DNA of 10,214 nucleotides from an uncultured Armatimonadota bacterium (GTDB lineage Bacteria; Armatimonadota; Armatimonadia; Armatimonadales; Armatimonadaceae): NCBI GenBank assembly GCA_903924445.1, contig CAIYBQ010000053.1, forward strand, positions 1 to 10,214. The letters run 5' to 3'. The position numbers and the translations under genes were made by a program. Shown piece after piece: positions 1-7,134 of this stretch (position 1 is the first letter of the stretch; each line of letters starts with the position of its first letter). A model generated the notes under the pieces. That model worked only from the letters and a program-made list of their open reading frames with translations. It was not told the origin of the DNA and ran no database searches.

Positions 1-1438
1 CGCGCCCCTTGAGTGCAAGCCCGAGCCACGGCCCTTGGTGAGGTGCAGCGTTTCGGACCAGCCTCACCGGCCCATTGTTCTCAAACACCAGGAGGTCGAG
101 CTTGCCATCATTGTCGATGTCACCGCTCGCCATGCCGCGGCCGACGATGCTTTTCAATTCGCCAGAAGGCGGCATCCAGGATGCATACGTATGGTCATCC
201 CGCTGACTCAGCACCTGCAGGGGCTGGCGGTAGGTGATCTGCCCGGAGCCAACCGCCATGCCATCATCGTCGATGTGGCCATTTGCGAGCACAATATCCG
301 GCTTTCCATCGAGGTTGATATCGCCGACAACTAAGCCAAATGTCGTCGCGAGTAGCGTCGCGGATGCCACACCCGATGACTGCTGCACATTTGTAAAGAG
401 CTGCAAGCCCTTTGCCGATGGTGCATCAAACAAGCTCAGCTGCTGGCCGGCGAACACGCCAACCGCGAGGCGGTCAGTTTGGGCATCGCCGATCATATCC
501 ACGCCCATGCTCCCGGTTGGAGAGCCATTTATACCGACTGCGACACCGGCATCGATGGCCATGTCCTTAAAACGGCCATTCTTACCCGCCATCAAGAGGA
601 CATCCGGCTCGGTGTCATTTGCCAAAAACAGATCGAGATGGCCATCCTTGTCAAAGTCATACGGGGCAATCGCCAGCGTCTTGCCCGGGTTTCCCCCGAT
701 GCCCCACGATTTATCCGCTTTGCGGAAACGTCCATTTGCTTGCTGGAGGAGCAGCTCGGGATGCGCGGCCTTGTACTGATACGGAGCGCAGTATTGCGGC
801 TTGCCCGCTGGCCCGCATGGGAGATCACTCTTCGGATTCCACTCGACGTAGCGCGCGACAAAGACATCCATTTTGCCATTTCGGTCGGCATCCAGAAACA
901 CGGCGGCTGTTGTAAACCCATCTACGGCCGCGCCCCGTTCGCGGGTGACATCGACGAAATGCCCCCTATGATTTTCGAGCAGAATCGTGTGTCCGACACC
1001 CGTGAGCAGGATGTCCATCCAGCCATCCTGGTTGAAATCACCTGGCACCGCACCGATACCGTAAATGCCCCTAATGGCGGCGAGTCCCGCATCGGACGTC
1101 ACATCCGTGAACGTGCCATTGCCATCGTTGCGGTAAAGCTTGTTGTTCGGCTTGTTCTTGCTGATGTCGCTTAGCGAGCCGCTGTCGATCAAAAGGATGT
1201 CGACATCGCCATCGTTGTCGTAATCGAAAAAGCCACCGCCACCGCCAACGGTTTCTGGGAGGTATTTGTGTGCACTGCGGCCGGCGTTGTGCGACCAGTT
1301 GAGCCCCGCGTCTGCGGTGATATCTACAATGTTTATTGCTGCAAGGGCGGAATTGTCTCGCGGAAGTGTTCCTTGTTTCTGACATCCAACAAGCGTCAGA
1401 CCAGCACAGAACGCAGCAGCAATAACGCGGTGATTCAC
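1..1438 (-). CDS. CRTAC1-type FG-GAP/VCBS repeat lipoprotein, C-terminus cut by window edge
   Basis: The frame is open for 479 codons to the window edge. The N-terminus is a lipoprotein signal: hydrophobic stretch with lipobox L16-V-G-C19. The body is an FG-GAP/VCBS beta-propeller. Six calcium-loop-like motifs are visible: DYDNDGDVD near residue 72, DFNQDGWMD near 134, DADRNGKMD near 183, DFDKDGHLD near 261, DINLDGKPD near 373 and DIDNDGKLD near 440. A Cys pair (C208, C217) in CGPAGKPQYCAP and the LANGHID motif (384-390) are typical of the CRTAC1 family. The last residues, WLGLALKGR, look like the start of the ASPIC/UnbV domain, so roughly the last 80-100 residues are probably missing. The GTG start overlaps the TGA of the upstream TPR gene in a GTGA, implying translational coupling. 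Family function is not established; a secreted, lipid-anchored, calcium-binding adhesion or scaffold role is inference. Confidence 0.93.
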   Translation of the reverse strand, partial: MNHRVIAAAFCAGLTLVGCQKQGTLPRDNSALAAINIVDITADAGLNWSHNAGRSAHKYLPETVGGGGGFFDYDNDGDVDILLIDSGSLSDISKNKPNNKLYRNDGNGTFTDVTSDAGLAAIRGIYGIGAVPGDFNQDGWMDILLTGVGHTILLENHRGHFVDVTRERGAAVDGFTTAAVFLDADRNGKMDVFVARYVEWNPKSDLPCGPAGKPQYCAPYQYKAAHPELLLQQANGRFRKADKSWGIGGNPGKTLAIAPYDFDKDGHLDLFLANDTEPDVLLMAGKNGRFKDMAIDAGVAVGINGSPTGSMGVDMIGDAQTDRLAVGVFAGQQLSLFDAPSAKGLQLFTNVQQSSGVASATLLATTFGLVVGDINLDGKPDIVLANGHIDDDGMAVGSGQITYRQPLQVLSQRDDHTYASWMPPSGELKSIVGRGMASGDIDNDGKLDLLVFENNGPVRLVRNAAPHQGPWLGLALKGR

Positions 1439-3297
1439 CGCTTGTTCTTGCCATCCAGTTTGTTTCCGCGCAATGTTGCATCGAGGGCCGCAATAAACCA
1501 GCCGCTGCGCCATCGCGCCGCCGCGAGACCACGGTACCCCGCCGGGTCTTTTGGGAGCTTCTTAACAGCCTGTTGGAATGCGCAGAGAGCTATCCAGTTT
1601 TCATGACGTTCGAGCGCCAGGCGCCCGAAGTCAAGCCACTGCTGCCCAGTCCCTGTCTCAGCGGCGCGCAGCAGCTTGAGTGCCGTTGGCCAGCCATCCT
1701 TGAGGGCACGGAGACGCTTGTATTCAGCCGTATGGAATGCGCGCAGGCCTGCGGGATCTGCCGCATTAAGGAGGGAAATCAGCTTGAGATGTGGGGTGCC
1801 ATCCTGGACACGTGGCCAAAGGGACAGCGCCTGATAGAGGCTTGCGGATGCTTCATCTTTCAAACCTAACTCAGCTTCCAAAGAACCGCGGCTAGCCCAG
1901 GCCTCGGGATCATTTGGGGCTTTCGTCGTAGCCGTGGTGTATGCGGCAAGCGCATCCTTGAGGTTTGCCGGCTGGCGACCCGCAGCAAGAATCGCCTCAC
2001 CGCGCATCAGGTATGGAAACTCGGATTCCGGCGCATCTTTGATATAGGCATCGATGGCGGCCTGAAATCCACTGACATCTCCAGAATCCAGCAACACTCG
2101 GCACTTAAGGTCGCTCAGCTCAGCTTGGGAAACCGTTCCCTGGCCGGGTTTATCGGCGGTGCTAATCGTTTCGATTTGCTTGATGGCATGTTTAAGGCGA
2201 TTTTGCTGCACGAGCACTTCTGCGCGACGCTTGCGGAACCACATGTCATCCGGGAATTCCAAAAGCGCGCGGTCGACCCACTTTTGCGCCAGCGGTGAGT
2301 CCTGACGTTTGTACGCACTGTTGAACAGAGCCGCGAAAATCTCACGTCGATCCGGGCCGGTCGCCTTCACCAGAATGCTAGCCCATGTCTGCTCCGCATC
2401 TATTGGAAGGCCATCGTAAAACGCTGCATAGCCTTTGGCAATCCCTGCGGCTGTGCTTTGACCATTCGCCATGCGATCTTTGGCAACGACACGCCAATAG
2501 CCGGGATGTTCACGTACGGCTGATTTTTTCGCATCAAGCATGGCTAAGGCAGCGGAGTCGTTCGCACCCAATGCGATGGCGGCATCCAGGGATGAGTCCT
2601 TCGCGGCAACAGCCTGTTCAAAGGCTTTTTTTGCACCCGTCAGGTCTTTGGATGCGCGACGCGCGACGCCAAGGAGGTAAAAGGTCTTGGCATCCGTTTC
2701 GGGGTTGGCGGTGGCTTGCGTTAGCCAGGATGCGGCAGCTTTTGGGTTGCCTGCAACCAGTGCAGAGATGCCGCGGAGGCGAACAACCTGCGGGGAAGTT
2801 GGCATCCGGGCAAGGGATGCATCCATGGAAATAGGGTCTGTAAATGCCAGCGCCAGACCGACATCGTCGAGGATGGGTGCGGTCAGCTGTCCCGTTGCAG
2901 CGGTTTTTCGCGCGATCGCGGCAGCGTTCGCAAAGTCGCCCATCCGGAGGGACAAAGTCAGCTGATTTGCGAGGATCGATGTGTCCTGTGTTTTGGGAGC
3001 GGTTAGAACGGCAAGTGCCTGTTCCGGTTCGCCGAGGGTTTCCCAGGCCTGCGCGATTCGGCGCGTGCATTCGGTGTCGGTCGTGGGATCACAGGTTGCA
3101 GCAAGAGAAGCGAGGGCTTGAGCCGTTTGACCAGCATCAAAGAGCTCCGCGGCCGTTTTTGCGCCGGATGTCGCTTGCTGTTGTTTGGATGGTGGCTTTG
3201 TGCAGCCGATCAGCGGCGCAAGGCCCCCAAGGATGCTAAAGCTTATAGCGACAAGAAAACCCACCCGGCGTTGCCGGGTGGGTCGTGTTTCCCGCAT
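1435..3297 (-). CDS. Tetratricopeptide-repeat lipoprotein
   Basis: A 620-residue protein starting at the ATG at 3297. The n-region is basic (RETRPTRQRR), followed by a hydrophobic segment and lipobox L-I-G-C with the cysteine at residue 32, so it is predicted to be exported and lipidated. The rest is helical, Ala/Leu-rich TPR-type repeats throughout, for example around AKTFYLLGVARRASKDLTGA and NDPEAWASRGSLEAELGL. No catalytic motif is seen, so a protein-interaction scaffold is likely. A TTG start at 3312 would add five residues and overlap the pseudopilin stop. I prefer the ATG because it follows that stop; a GAAGG lies about 15 bases upstream, which is far for a Shine-Dalgarno. The first 15 or so codons contain a strong terminator hairpin (separate entry). 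The stop overlaps the start of the CRTAC1 gene, and such TPR and CRTAC1 modules often occur together. Confidence 0.9.
   Translation of the reverse strand: MRETRPTRQRRVGFLVAISFSILGGLAPLIGCTKPPSKQQQATSGAKTAAELFDAGQTAQALASLAATCDPTTDTECTRRIAQAWETLGEPEQALAVLTAPKTQDTSILANQLTLSLRMGDFANAAAIARKTAATGQLTAPILDDVGLALAFTDPISMDASLARMPTSPQVVRLRGISALVAGNPKAAASWLTQATANPETDAKTFYLLGVARRASKDLTGAKKAFEQAVAAKDSSLDAAIALGANDSAALAMLDAKKSAVREHPGYWRVVAKDRMANGQSTAAGIAKGYAAFYDGLPIDAEQTWASILVKATGPDRREIFAALFNSAYKRQDSPLAQKWVDRALLEFPDDMWFRKRRAEVLVQQNRLKHAIKQIETISTADKPGQGTVSQAELSDLKCRVLLDSGDVSGFQAAIDAYIKDAPESEFPYLMRGEAILAAGRQPANLKDALAAYTTATTKAPNDPEAWASRGSLEAELGLKDEASASLYQALSLWPRVQDGTPHLKLISLLNAADPAGLRAFHTAEYKRLRALKDGWPTALKLLRAAETGTGQQWLDFGRLALERHENWIALCAFQQAVKKLPKDPAGYRGLAAARWRSGWFIAALDATLRGNKLDGKNKR
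3251..3283 (-). terminator. Intrinsic terminator after the pseudopilin, inside the 5' end of the TPR gene
   Basis: Read on the minus strand, a perfect 11-bp stem (ACCCACCCGGC and GCCGGGTGGGT) closes a 3-base loop and runs into TTTTCTTG. It starts about 20 bases after the pseudopilin stop, as expected for that gene's terminator. It also lies wholly within the first codons of the downstream TPR lipoprotein, between its ATG and signal-peptide core. On the plus strand no T-tract follows, so it is directional. Ribosomes translating the TPR start could melt the hairpin, which would tie read-through to translation (inference). Confidence 0.85.
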
Positions 3298-3302
3298 CGG
3301 GA

Positions 3303-4166
3303 CTATGGACAACCTTCGTTGTAGTAAGTAACGAGGTTACCGGAGTCATCCGTGTCGGTTGCGGTGACGAGGCGGAACTCGATGATGCCTGGCTGTGGTG
3401 GGTTTGAACAGACATTACCGTGTGGAAGTCCGCGTTGGTCACGGCCAGCATCGGTGAGGTCAGTGCCAGGACCAAAGCCCTTGTCGTTGTAGTACTTGGC
3501 ATGGCCATCCGCGAATCCAAGGTTGGTTCCACCAGCGTGTGGGCGGTAGAAGTCAGACCACTTGGAGACACGTGCATAGCCATCGCGGCCTGAGTTCAGG
3601 TCGTAGCCAGCACGAACACGTCCGGTTTCGCCAAGGAATGCACGGTTTGCAGGCTCATCAACACCGGCCAGCGAGAATGCGCTGAACGAAACGTTGTACC
3701 AGTACGAAATACCCTTTTGGCCAGCGCCAACGGTAAAGCGGGATGCACTTGGGAACCAGCCCGGACCGTTTGTGGAACTATTGTTCGCACTTGGGCACTT
3801 CCAGATATCGTAGTTGTTGATGTAAGGCATCAGGCGTGCAGCAAACGTTGCACGGCCATCCGGGAGGACACATGGCCAGCCCTTACAACCAGCGTATGGC
3901 TGATTGCTGGTGACTTGTGAGCCATTGTCACTAAAGTTGAACCATGGCAGGAAGCCAGCATGAACATACGTCTCATCGTAGTCCTGTGCATACATCGTGA
4001 ATGCAAGGCTAATTTGCTTGACGTTTGACACACACGCTGCTTGACGAGCCTTTTCACGGGCTTGGGCAAAGACAGGGAACAAAATCGCCGCAAGGATTGC
4101 GATGATTGCAATCACGACGAGAAGTTCAATTAGGGTAAAGCCCGAAGTATTCTTCTTATTTAACAT
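3303..4166 (-). CDS. Type II/IV-type pseudopilin with prepilin N-terminus and H-X9-DG domain
   Basis: A 287-residue prepilin-like protein. The leader MLNKKNTSG is followed by F10-T-L-I-E14 and a hydrophobic helix to about residue 33. This is the type IV prepilin peptidase site: cleavage after G9, N-methylation of F10, conserved Glu at +5. The stretch FPVFAQAREKARQ and AQDYDET is typical of Armatimonadota pseudopilins. Near the C-terminus PHAGGTNLGFADGHAKYYN contains H210-X9-D220-G221, the prepilin-type processing-associated motif. The mature protein should be a membrane-anchored or surface globular pseudopilin; these families are highly multiplied and their substrates unknown. A clear Shine-Dalgarno, GGAGG at 4173-4177, lies 6 bases before the ATG. 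The gene follows a small membrane-protein gene by 54 bases and is followed by a terminator. Four cysteines in the C-terminal two thirds (C94, C99, C124, C253) could form disulfides. Confidence 0.95.
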   Translation of the reverse strand: MLNKKNTSGFTLIELLVVIAIIAILAAILFPVFAQAREKARQAACVSNVKQISLAFTMYAQDYDETYVHAGFLPWFNFSDNGSQVTSNQPYAGCKGWPCVLPDGRATFAARLMPYINNYDIWKCPSANNSSTNGPGWFPSASRFTVGAGQKGISYWYNVSFSAFSLAGVDEPANRAFLGETGRVRAGYDLNSGRDGYARVSKWSDFYRPHAGGTNLGFADGHAKYYNDKGFGPGTDLTDAGRDQRGLPHGNVCSNPPQPGIIEFRLVTATDTDDSGNLVTYYNEGCP

Positions 4167-4185
4167 TGACAGCCTCCGACCGAAT

Positions 4186-4217
4186 TTAAGTTGTACGACT
4201 TAAGTGAAACGTTACAC
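4186..4217. promoter_or_regulatory. Two adjacent near-palindromes between the small membrane gene and the pseudopilin
   Basis: TTAAGTTGTACGACTTAA (4186-4203) is an 18-base palindrome with one mismatched pair around a GTAC centre. Directly beside it GTGAAACGTTACAC (4204-4217) is a 14-base palindrome with one mismatched pair around AACGTT. They fill most of the 54-base gap, ending 8 bases from the pseudopilin Shine-Dalgarno. They could be operator sites, or mRNA hairpins that stabilise or process the pilin message. Function is inference. Confidence 0.4.
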
Positions 4218-4220
4218 TCC

Positions 4221-4445
4221 CTAAGGTGTGCGTCCGCTTCCGCCTCGTCCACCACGACCACCTAAGCGCTGATAGGTAGCGCTCTGTTGCTGGGATGCTT
4301 CAAATTCTTTCTGCAAAGCGGAGCCTTCTTGCATTGGCGTATCGTTCGGATTAGGAAAGAACATTTTGAAAGCAAAAAATCCGATGATGGCAACAACGAC
4401 CGTGACGCCACCAATGATGATGTAAGGGTTAATTTCCTTTTTCAT
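4221..4445 (-). CDS. Small single-pass membrane protein upstream of the pseudopilin
   Basis: A 74-residue protein with three parts. A short charged start, MKKEINP, is followed by one transmembrane helix at about residues 8-30 (IIIGGVTVVVAIIGFFAF core). A hydrophilic tail follows, with a Gln/Glu-rich stretch and a C-terminal glycine/arginine run, GGRGGRGGSGR. It lacks a prepilin cleavage site or lipobox. The Shine-Dalgarno GGAG lies 5 bases before the ATG, supporting a real gene. It is the first gene of the apparent operon, 54 bases from the pseudopilin. Similar small single-helix proteins beginning MKKEINP-like occur near Armatimonadota pseudopilin genes in my recollection, but I cannot verify this. 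A role as accessory or assembly partner of the pilin is inference; no named family is recognised. Confidence 0.8.
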   Translation of the reverse strand: MKKEINPYIIIGGVTVVVAIIGFFAFKMFFPNPNDTPMQEGSALQKEFEASQQQSATYQRLGGRGGRGGSGRTP

Positions 4446-4659
4446 ATAGTCTCCACTATGAGCTGTACGTAAAGTTATCCAGCAGCGGCATCATATTCCA
4501 GATAAGGTCGGGATAAATTTATCATTTCGCTTAATTTTCTTAAGAATGTAATTTACGTCACTATATCTCTTGGTTGTCGACTAGCATTGTTCGCATGGCG
4601 GATTCTTGATGATGGCCACGACATCGATTGTCAGCGCGGAGGCATCGACCGGAACAACC
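4446..4659 (-). promoter_or_regulatory. Probable promoter region of the small membrane protein/pseudopilin operon
   Basis: This gap between the sulfatase stop and the small gene is distinctly AT-rich. On the minus strand TATGAT (4490-4495) lies 16 bases after TTTATC (4512-4517), a weak sigma-70-like pair giving a leader of roughly 40 bases. Three palindromes cluster here: GATAAATTTATC (4512-4523), TTCTTAAGAA (4537-4546) and GTAA-T-TTAC (4548-4556), which could bind a regulator. The first overlaps the proposed -35. No convincing terminator for the sulfatase is visible. The promoter call is tentative. Confidence 0.3.
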
Positions 4660-6810
4660 CTAAAACTCGGTATCCGCTTTCACCAAATTGAGCGGCTTTA
4701 TCCACGCATTGCGGTAGCGCACATCATGGCCCTCACACTGCAGCTTGAGGCCCTGCGGGGTATCCGTGATGCCCTTGCCGTCATCGTTTCCGCCATCCAC
4801 GCCGCTGAACGGGCCACCCCAGACCTGGTTTATACGCACATTTGTATGCACCCGCTGGCCATTCAAGTAAATGGTCGTAAGCGGCTTCTCAACCATCCTC
4901 CCGCCGGCAAAACGCGCCGCACGGAAGACGATGTCGTAGCTGTTCCACTTCCCGATGCCCTTGTACATATGGTACGGAGCAGGCGTTTCATTGATGACTG
5001 CGCCGAGGCCATGGGATGTCCGGTCGCCATCACAGATCTGAATCTCATACCGATTCTGCAGATAGACGCCGCTGTTCCCGCCGGGACCGCCAATCCAGAA
5101 CTCGATGTGGAGACGAAAATCGCGGTAGACCGCCTTGGTTACGATATCGGCCGCGCCGTAGACACCGCCCGCCGCCGCTGGGTCATCGGTTTTGACACAC
5201 GTCCCGCCATCCACGGGATCCGGAACCACCGGCCACTTGATCGGTAAGCTGGAGCGGAAGCGCGGCCCCTGCCAATACGTCCACTTGTCATCCAGCATTT
5301 GGCGGCTGCCATCCATAAGCACTTCCGCACCCGGAAGAGGCTTTGCCCCAATACCAATATCCTTGCGCCCTCCACGTGGAATTGGCATCGAGCGCCCAGC
5401 GGACTTCAGCTGCTCAAGCATCGCCTTCATCCGTGCCGCACGCCCACGGTCCTTCGCATACAAATTCGTCTGCTCGCGCGGGTCTTTCGCAAGATTGAAC
5501 AGCTCTCCCGGCTGACCATGGTCGGGCGTCCGAAGGGCCGGTGGCTCGCCGTTTGCGCCATTGTTCTGCCCGGTTGTGTGGTCGATGTAAACCCAGCTGC
5601 CATCCCGAATCGCAAGCTTGCCATCCCCGCTTTGGTGGATGGTCGGGACCTTGCGCCGCCCGCCCGCGCCGCCGCGGAGGGCTGGAAACATATCGATGCT
5701 ATCCTCACCCGCATTTTCTGCGACCGGGCTGCCGACAATGCCGGCAATCATCGCAAAGATGTCGGTGTGGCAGAGCGTCTCGGCGGTCGTGGTGCCGGAT
5801 GGAAGTTTGGCAGGCCATTTGGCGATGAACGGGACGCGGTGCCCGCCTTCCCAGAGGTCGCGCTTGACGCCGCGGAGCCCGCCGCGGGAGTCGTGGTCTG
5901 AAAGACCGATGCGCTCATAGACGCCTGGTTTGACCTCACCAGCGACTTCGGGGCCATTATCGGATGTGAAAATGACCAGCGTGTTTTCCTCGGTGCCGGT
6001 GTCCTTGATTGCTTGGAGAATCTCGCCGATAACCGCATCCGTTTGGGCCACAAAGTCACCATAAGCGCCCGCGGCCGTCGTGCCCTGCCAGGCTTTTATC
6101 GGGACGATGGGGTAGTGCGGACTTGGGAGCGGGATGTAAGCAAAGTACGGCTTTTTAGCTTTGGCTTGGTCGGTGATCCACTGCGCTGCCTTGCGGCCAA
6201 CATCCGGGAGGATGCGCTCGAGGTTCCAGTTTTTCAGGCTTGGCCCCGGGCGGTTGAGCTGGAAGGCTTTCTCGACATGGGTGTCGGGGATGCCGACGGT
6301 TTTGTCATCCTGGATGTAGACATACGGCGGGAAGTTCGGTGCATCCACGCCAAACCAGGTGTCAAATCCGCGCTCAGTTGGGCCATCTTTAATAGGCTTT
6401 GTGAAGTCGACATTGCTTAGTCCCTTGCCAACGGGTACTGGGGCATTGCCATCCTTTGTCTGCCAAGTGAGGCCGAGATGCCACTTACCAAAACATCCCG
6501 TGGCGTAGCCATAGCCGCGGAGGAGAAGTGGGATGTTGAGGCGATCGCGCTCAAGAGCGGATGTTCCCCACGGGGCGACGACGCCTTGTTTGAGGATGCC
6601 GCGCCACGGATAGCGTCCGGTGAGGAGGCCATAGCGTGTTGGCGAGCAAACGGCTGCGGGCGAGTGGGCATCGGTTGCCCGGATGCCACCGGCGGCAAGC
6701 TGGTCGATATTAGGCGTCGGGATTTTGGATGCCGGGTTGTAGCAGGTGATATCGCCGTAGCCCAGGTCATCCGCAAGGATGATAACGATGTTTGGAGTGT
6801 TCGCAGCCAT
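4660..6810 (-). CDS. S1-type sulfatase fused to a C-terminal DUF1080 (3-keto-disaccharide hydrolase-like) domain
   Basis: A 716-residue two-domain enzyme. Residues 1 to about 470 are a family S1, arylsulfatase-A-like sulfatase. Features seen are the metal-binding ADD (D14, D15), the formylglycine motif C55-S-P-T-R59, GKWHLG (108-113), PSPHYP around H232, SDNG (D284, N285), and AKWP with K331. C55 must be oxidised to formylglycine for sulfate-ester hydrolysis. Residues from about 495 to 716 match DUF1080, a jelly-roll hydrolase domain with motifs GGPGGNSGVYLQNRYEIQI, KGIGKWNSYDI and TTIYLNGQRV. The combination suggests desulfation plus glycan processing. No signal peptide is visible, and a TGA lies in frame two codons before the ATG, so the protein cannot be extended upstream. 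No Shine-Dalgarno is apparent. It is a stand-alone gene. Substrate is unknown. Confidence 0.95.
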   Translation of the reverse strand: MAANTPNIVIILADDLGYGDITCYNPASKIPTPNIDQLAAGGIRATDAHSPAAVCSPTRYGLLTGRYPWRGILKQGVVAPWGTSALERDRLNIPLLLRGYGYATGCFGKWHLGLTWQTKDGNAPVPVGKGLSNVDFTKPIKDGPTERGFDTWFGVDAPNFPPYVYIQDDKTVGIPDTHVEKAFQLNRPGPSLKNWNLERILPDVGRKAAQWITDQAKAKKPYFAYIPLPSPHYPIVPIKAWQGTTAAGAYGDFVAQTDAVIGEILQAIKDTGTEENTLVIFTSDNGPEVAGEVKPGVYERIGLSDHDSRGGLRGVKRDLWEGGHRVPFIAKWPAKLPSGTTTAETLCHTDIFAMIAGIVGSPVAENAGEDSIDMFPALRGGAGGRRKVPTIHQSGDGKLAIRDGSWVYIDHTTGQNNGANGEPPALRTPDHGQPGELFNLAKDPREQTNLYAKDRGRAARMKAMLEQLKSAGRSMPIPRGGRKDIGIGAKPLPGAEVLMDGSRQMLDDKWTYWQGPRFRSSLPIKWPVVPDPVDGGTCVKTDDPAAAGGVYGAADIVTKAVYRDFRLHIEFWIGGPGGNSGVYLQNRYEIQICDGDRTSHGLGAVINETPAPYHMYKGIGKWNSYDIVFRAARFAGGRMVEKPLTTIYLNGQRVHTNVRINQVWGGPFSGVDGGNDDGKGITDTPQGLKLQCEGHDVRYRNAWIKPLNLVKADTEF

Positions 6811-7134
6811 GTATCAGGGGTTCACCGGATGGAGGTTGGATTCCTGTGTGGAGCCGAGTCTGTAACGGATTGGGCACCATTAATGGGAAATGAGACCATG
6901 ATTACTGTTAGCAGTCTCTGACTTCAATAAGCAACGTGCATCGCTCAGCTAGAAAGTGAGACTCTACGGTTGCTTGGGCTGTGTGAGTTCGCGCACCGCG
7001 ACATTGCTAAAGGCTGTTTGCTATCATCAACCCGGAAGAGTCGTGGCAAGAACCCGAACTTCGGATTAGAAAATCCACGACGATGAATTAATCGTAAATA
7101 GGCCTAACGTATTCGACGAACGCGACCGAACATC
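6811..7134. other. Non-coding gap between divergent sulfatase and pyruvyl transferase genes
   Basis: No gene, RNA or mobile element is recognised in these 324 bases, which should contain both divergent promoters. Near the plus-strand gene are an interrupted inverted repeat GTCGTGG (7040-7046) and CCACGAC (7075-7081), and a near-palindrome ACGATGAATTAATCGT (7080-7095) starting inside its right arm. These lie 40-95 bases before the GTG start and could be regulatory. No reliable -35/-10 pair was found for either gene. Confidence 0.4.

Noticed and set aside
479..1174. Open plus-strand frame of 231 codons opposite the CRTAC1 gene, and others nearby (35-334, 234-779).
   Set aside because: The minus-strand frame gives clear FG-GAP calcium-loop motifs and a lipobox. 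The plus-strand frames are by-products of repeated GAT-GGC codons and show no family.
1071..1532. Minus-strand frame of 153 codons spanning the TPR/CRTAC1 junction.
   Set aside because: It reads Arg/Cys/Gln-rich nonsense in a shifted frame; the GTG-started frame at 1438 is the real gene.
4606..5247. Plus-strand frame of 213 codons opposite the DUF1080 domain.
   Set aside because: Antisense to a well-supported domain, without recognisable motifs or a Shine-Dalgarno.
6860..6930. Possible minus-strand promoter for the sulfatase (TTGAAG, 17 bases, TAATCA).
   Set aside because: Only the -35 resembles a consensus; the -10 matches at two positions, so it was not listed.
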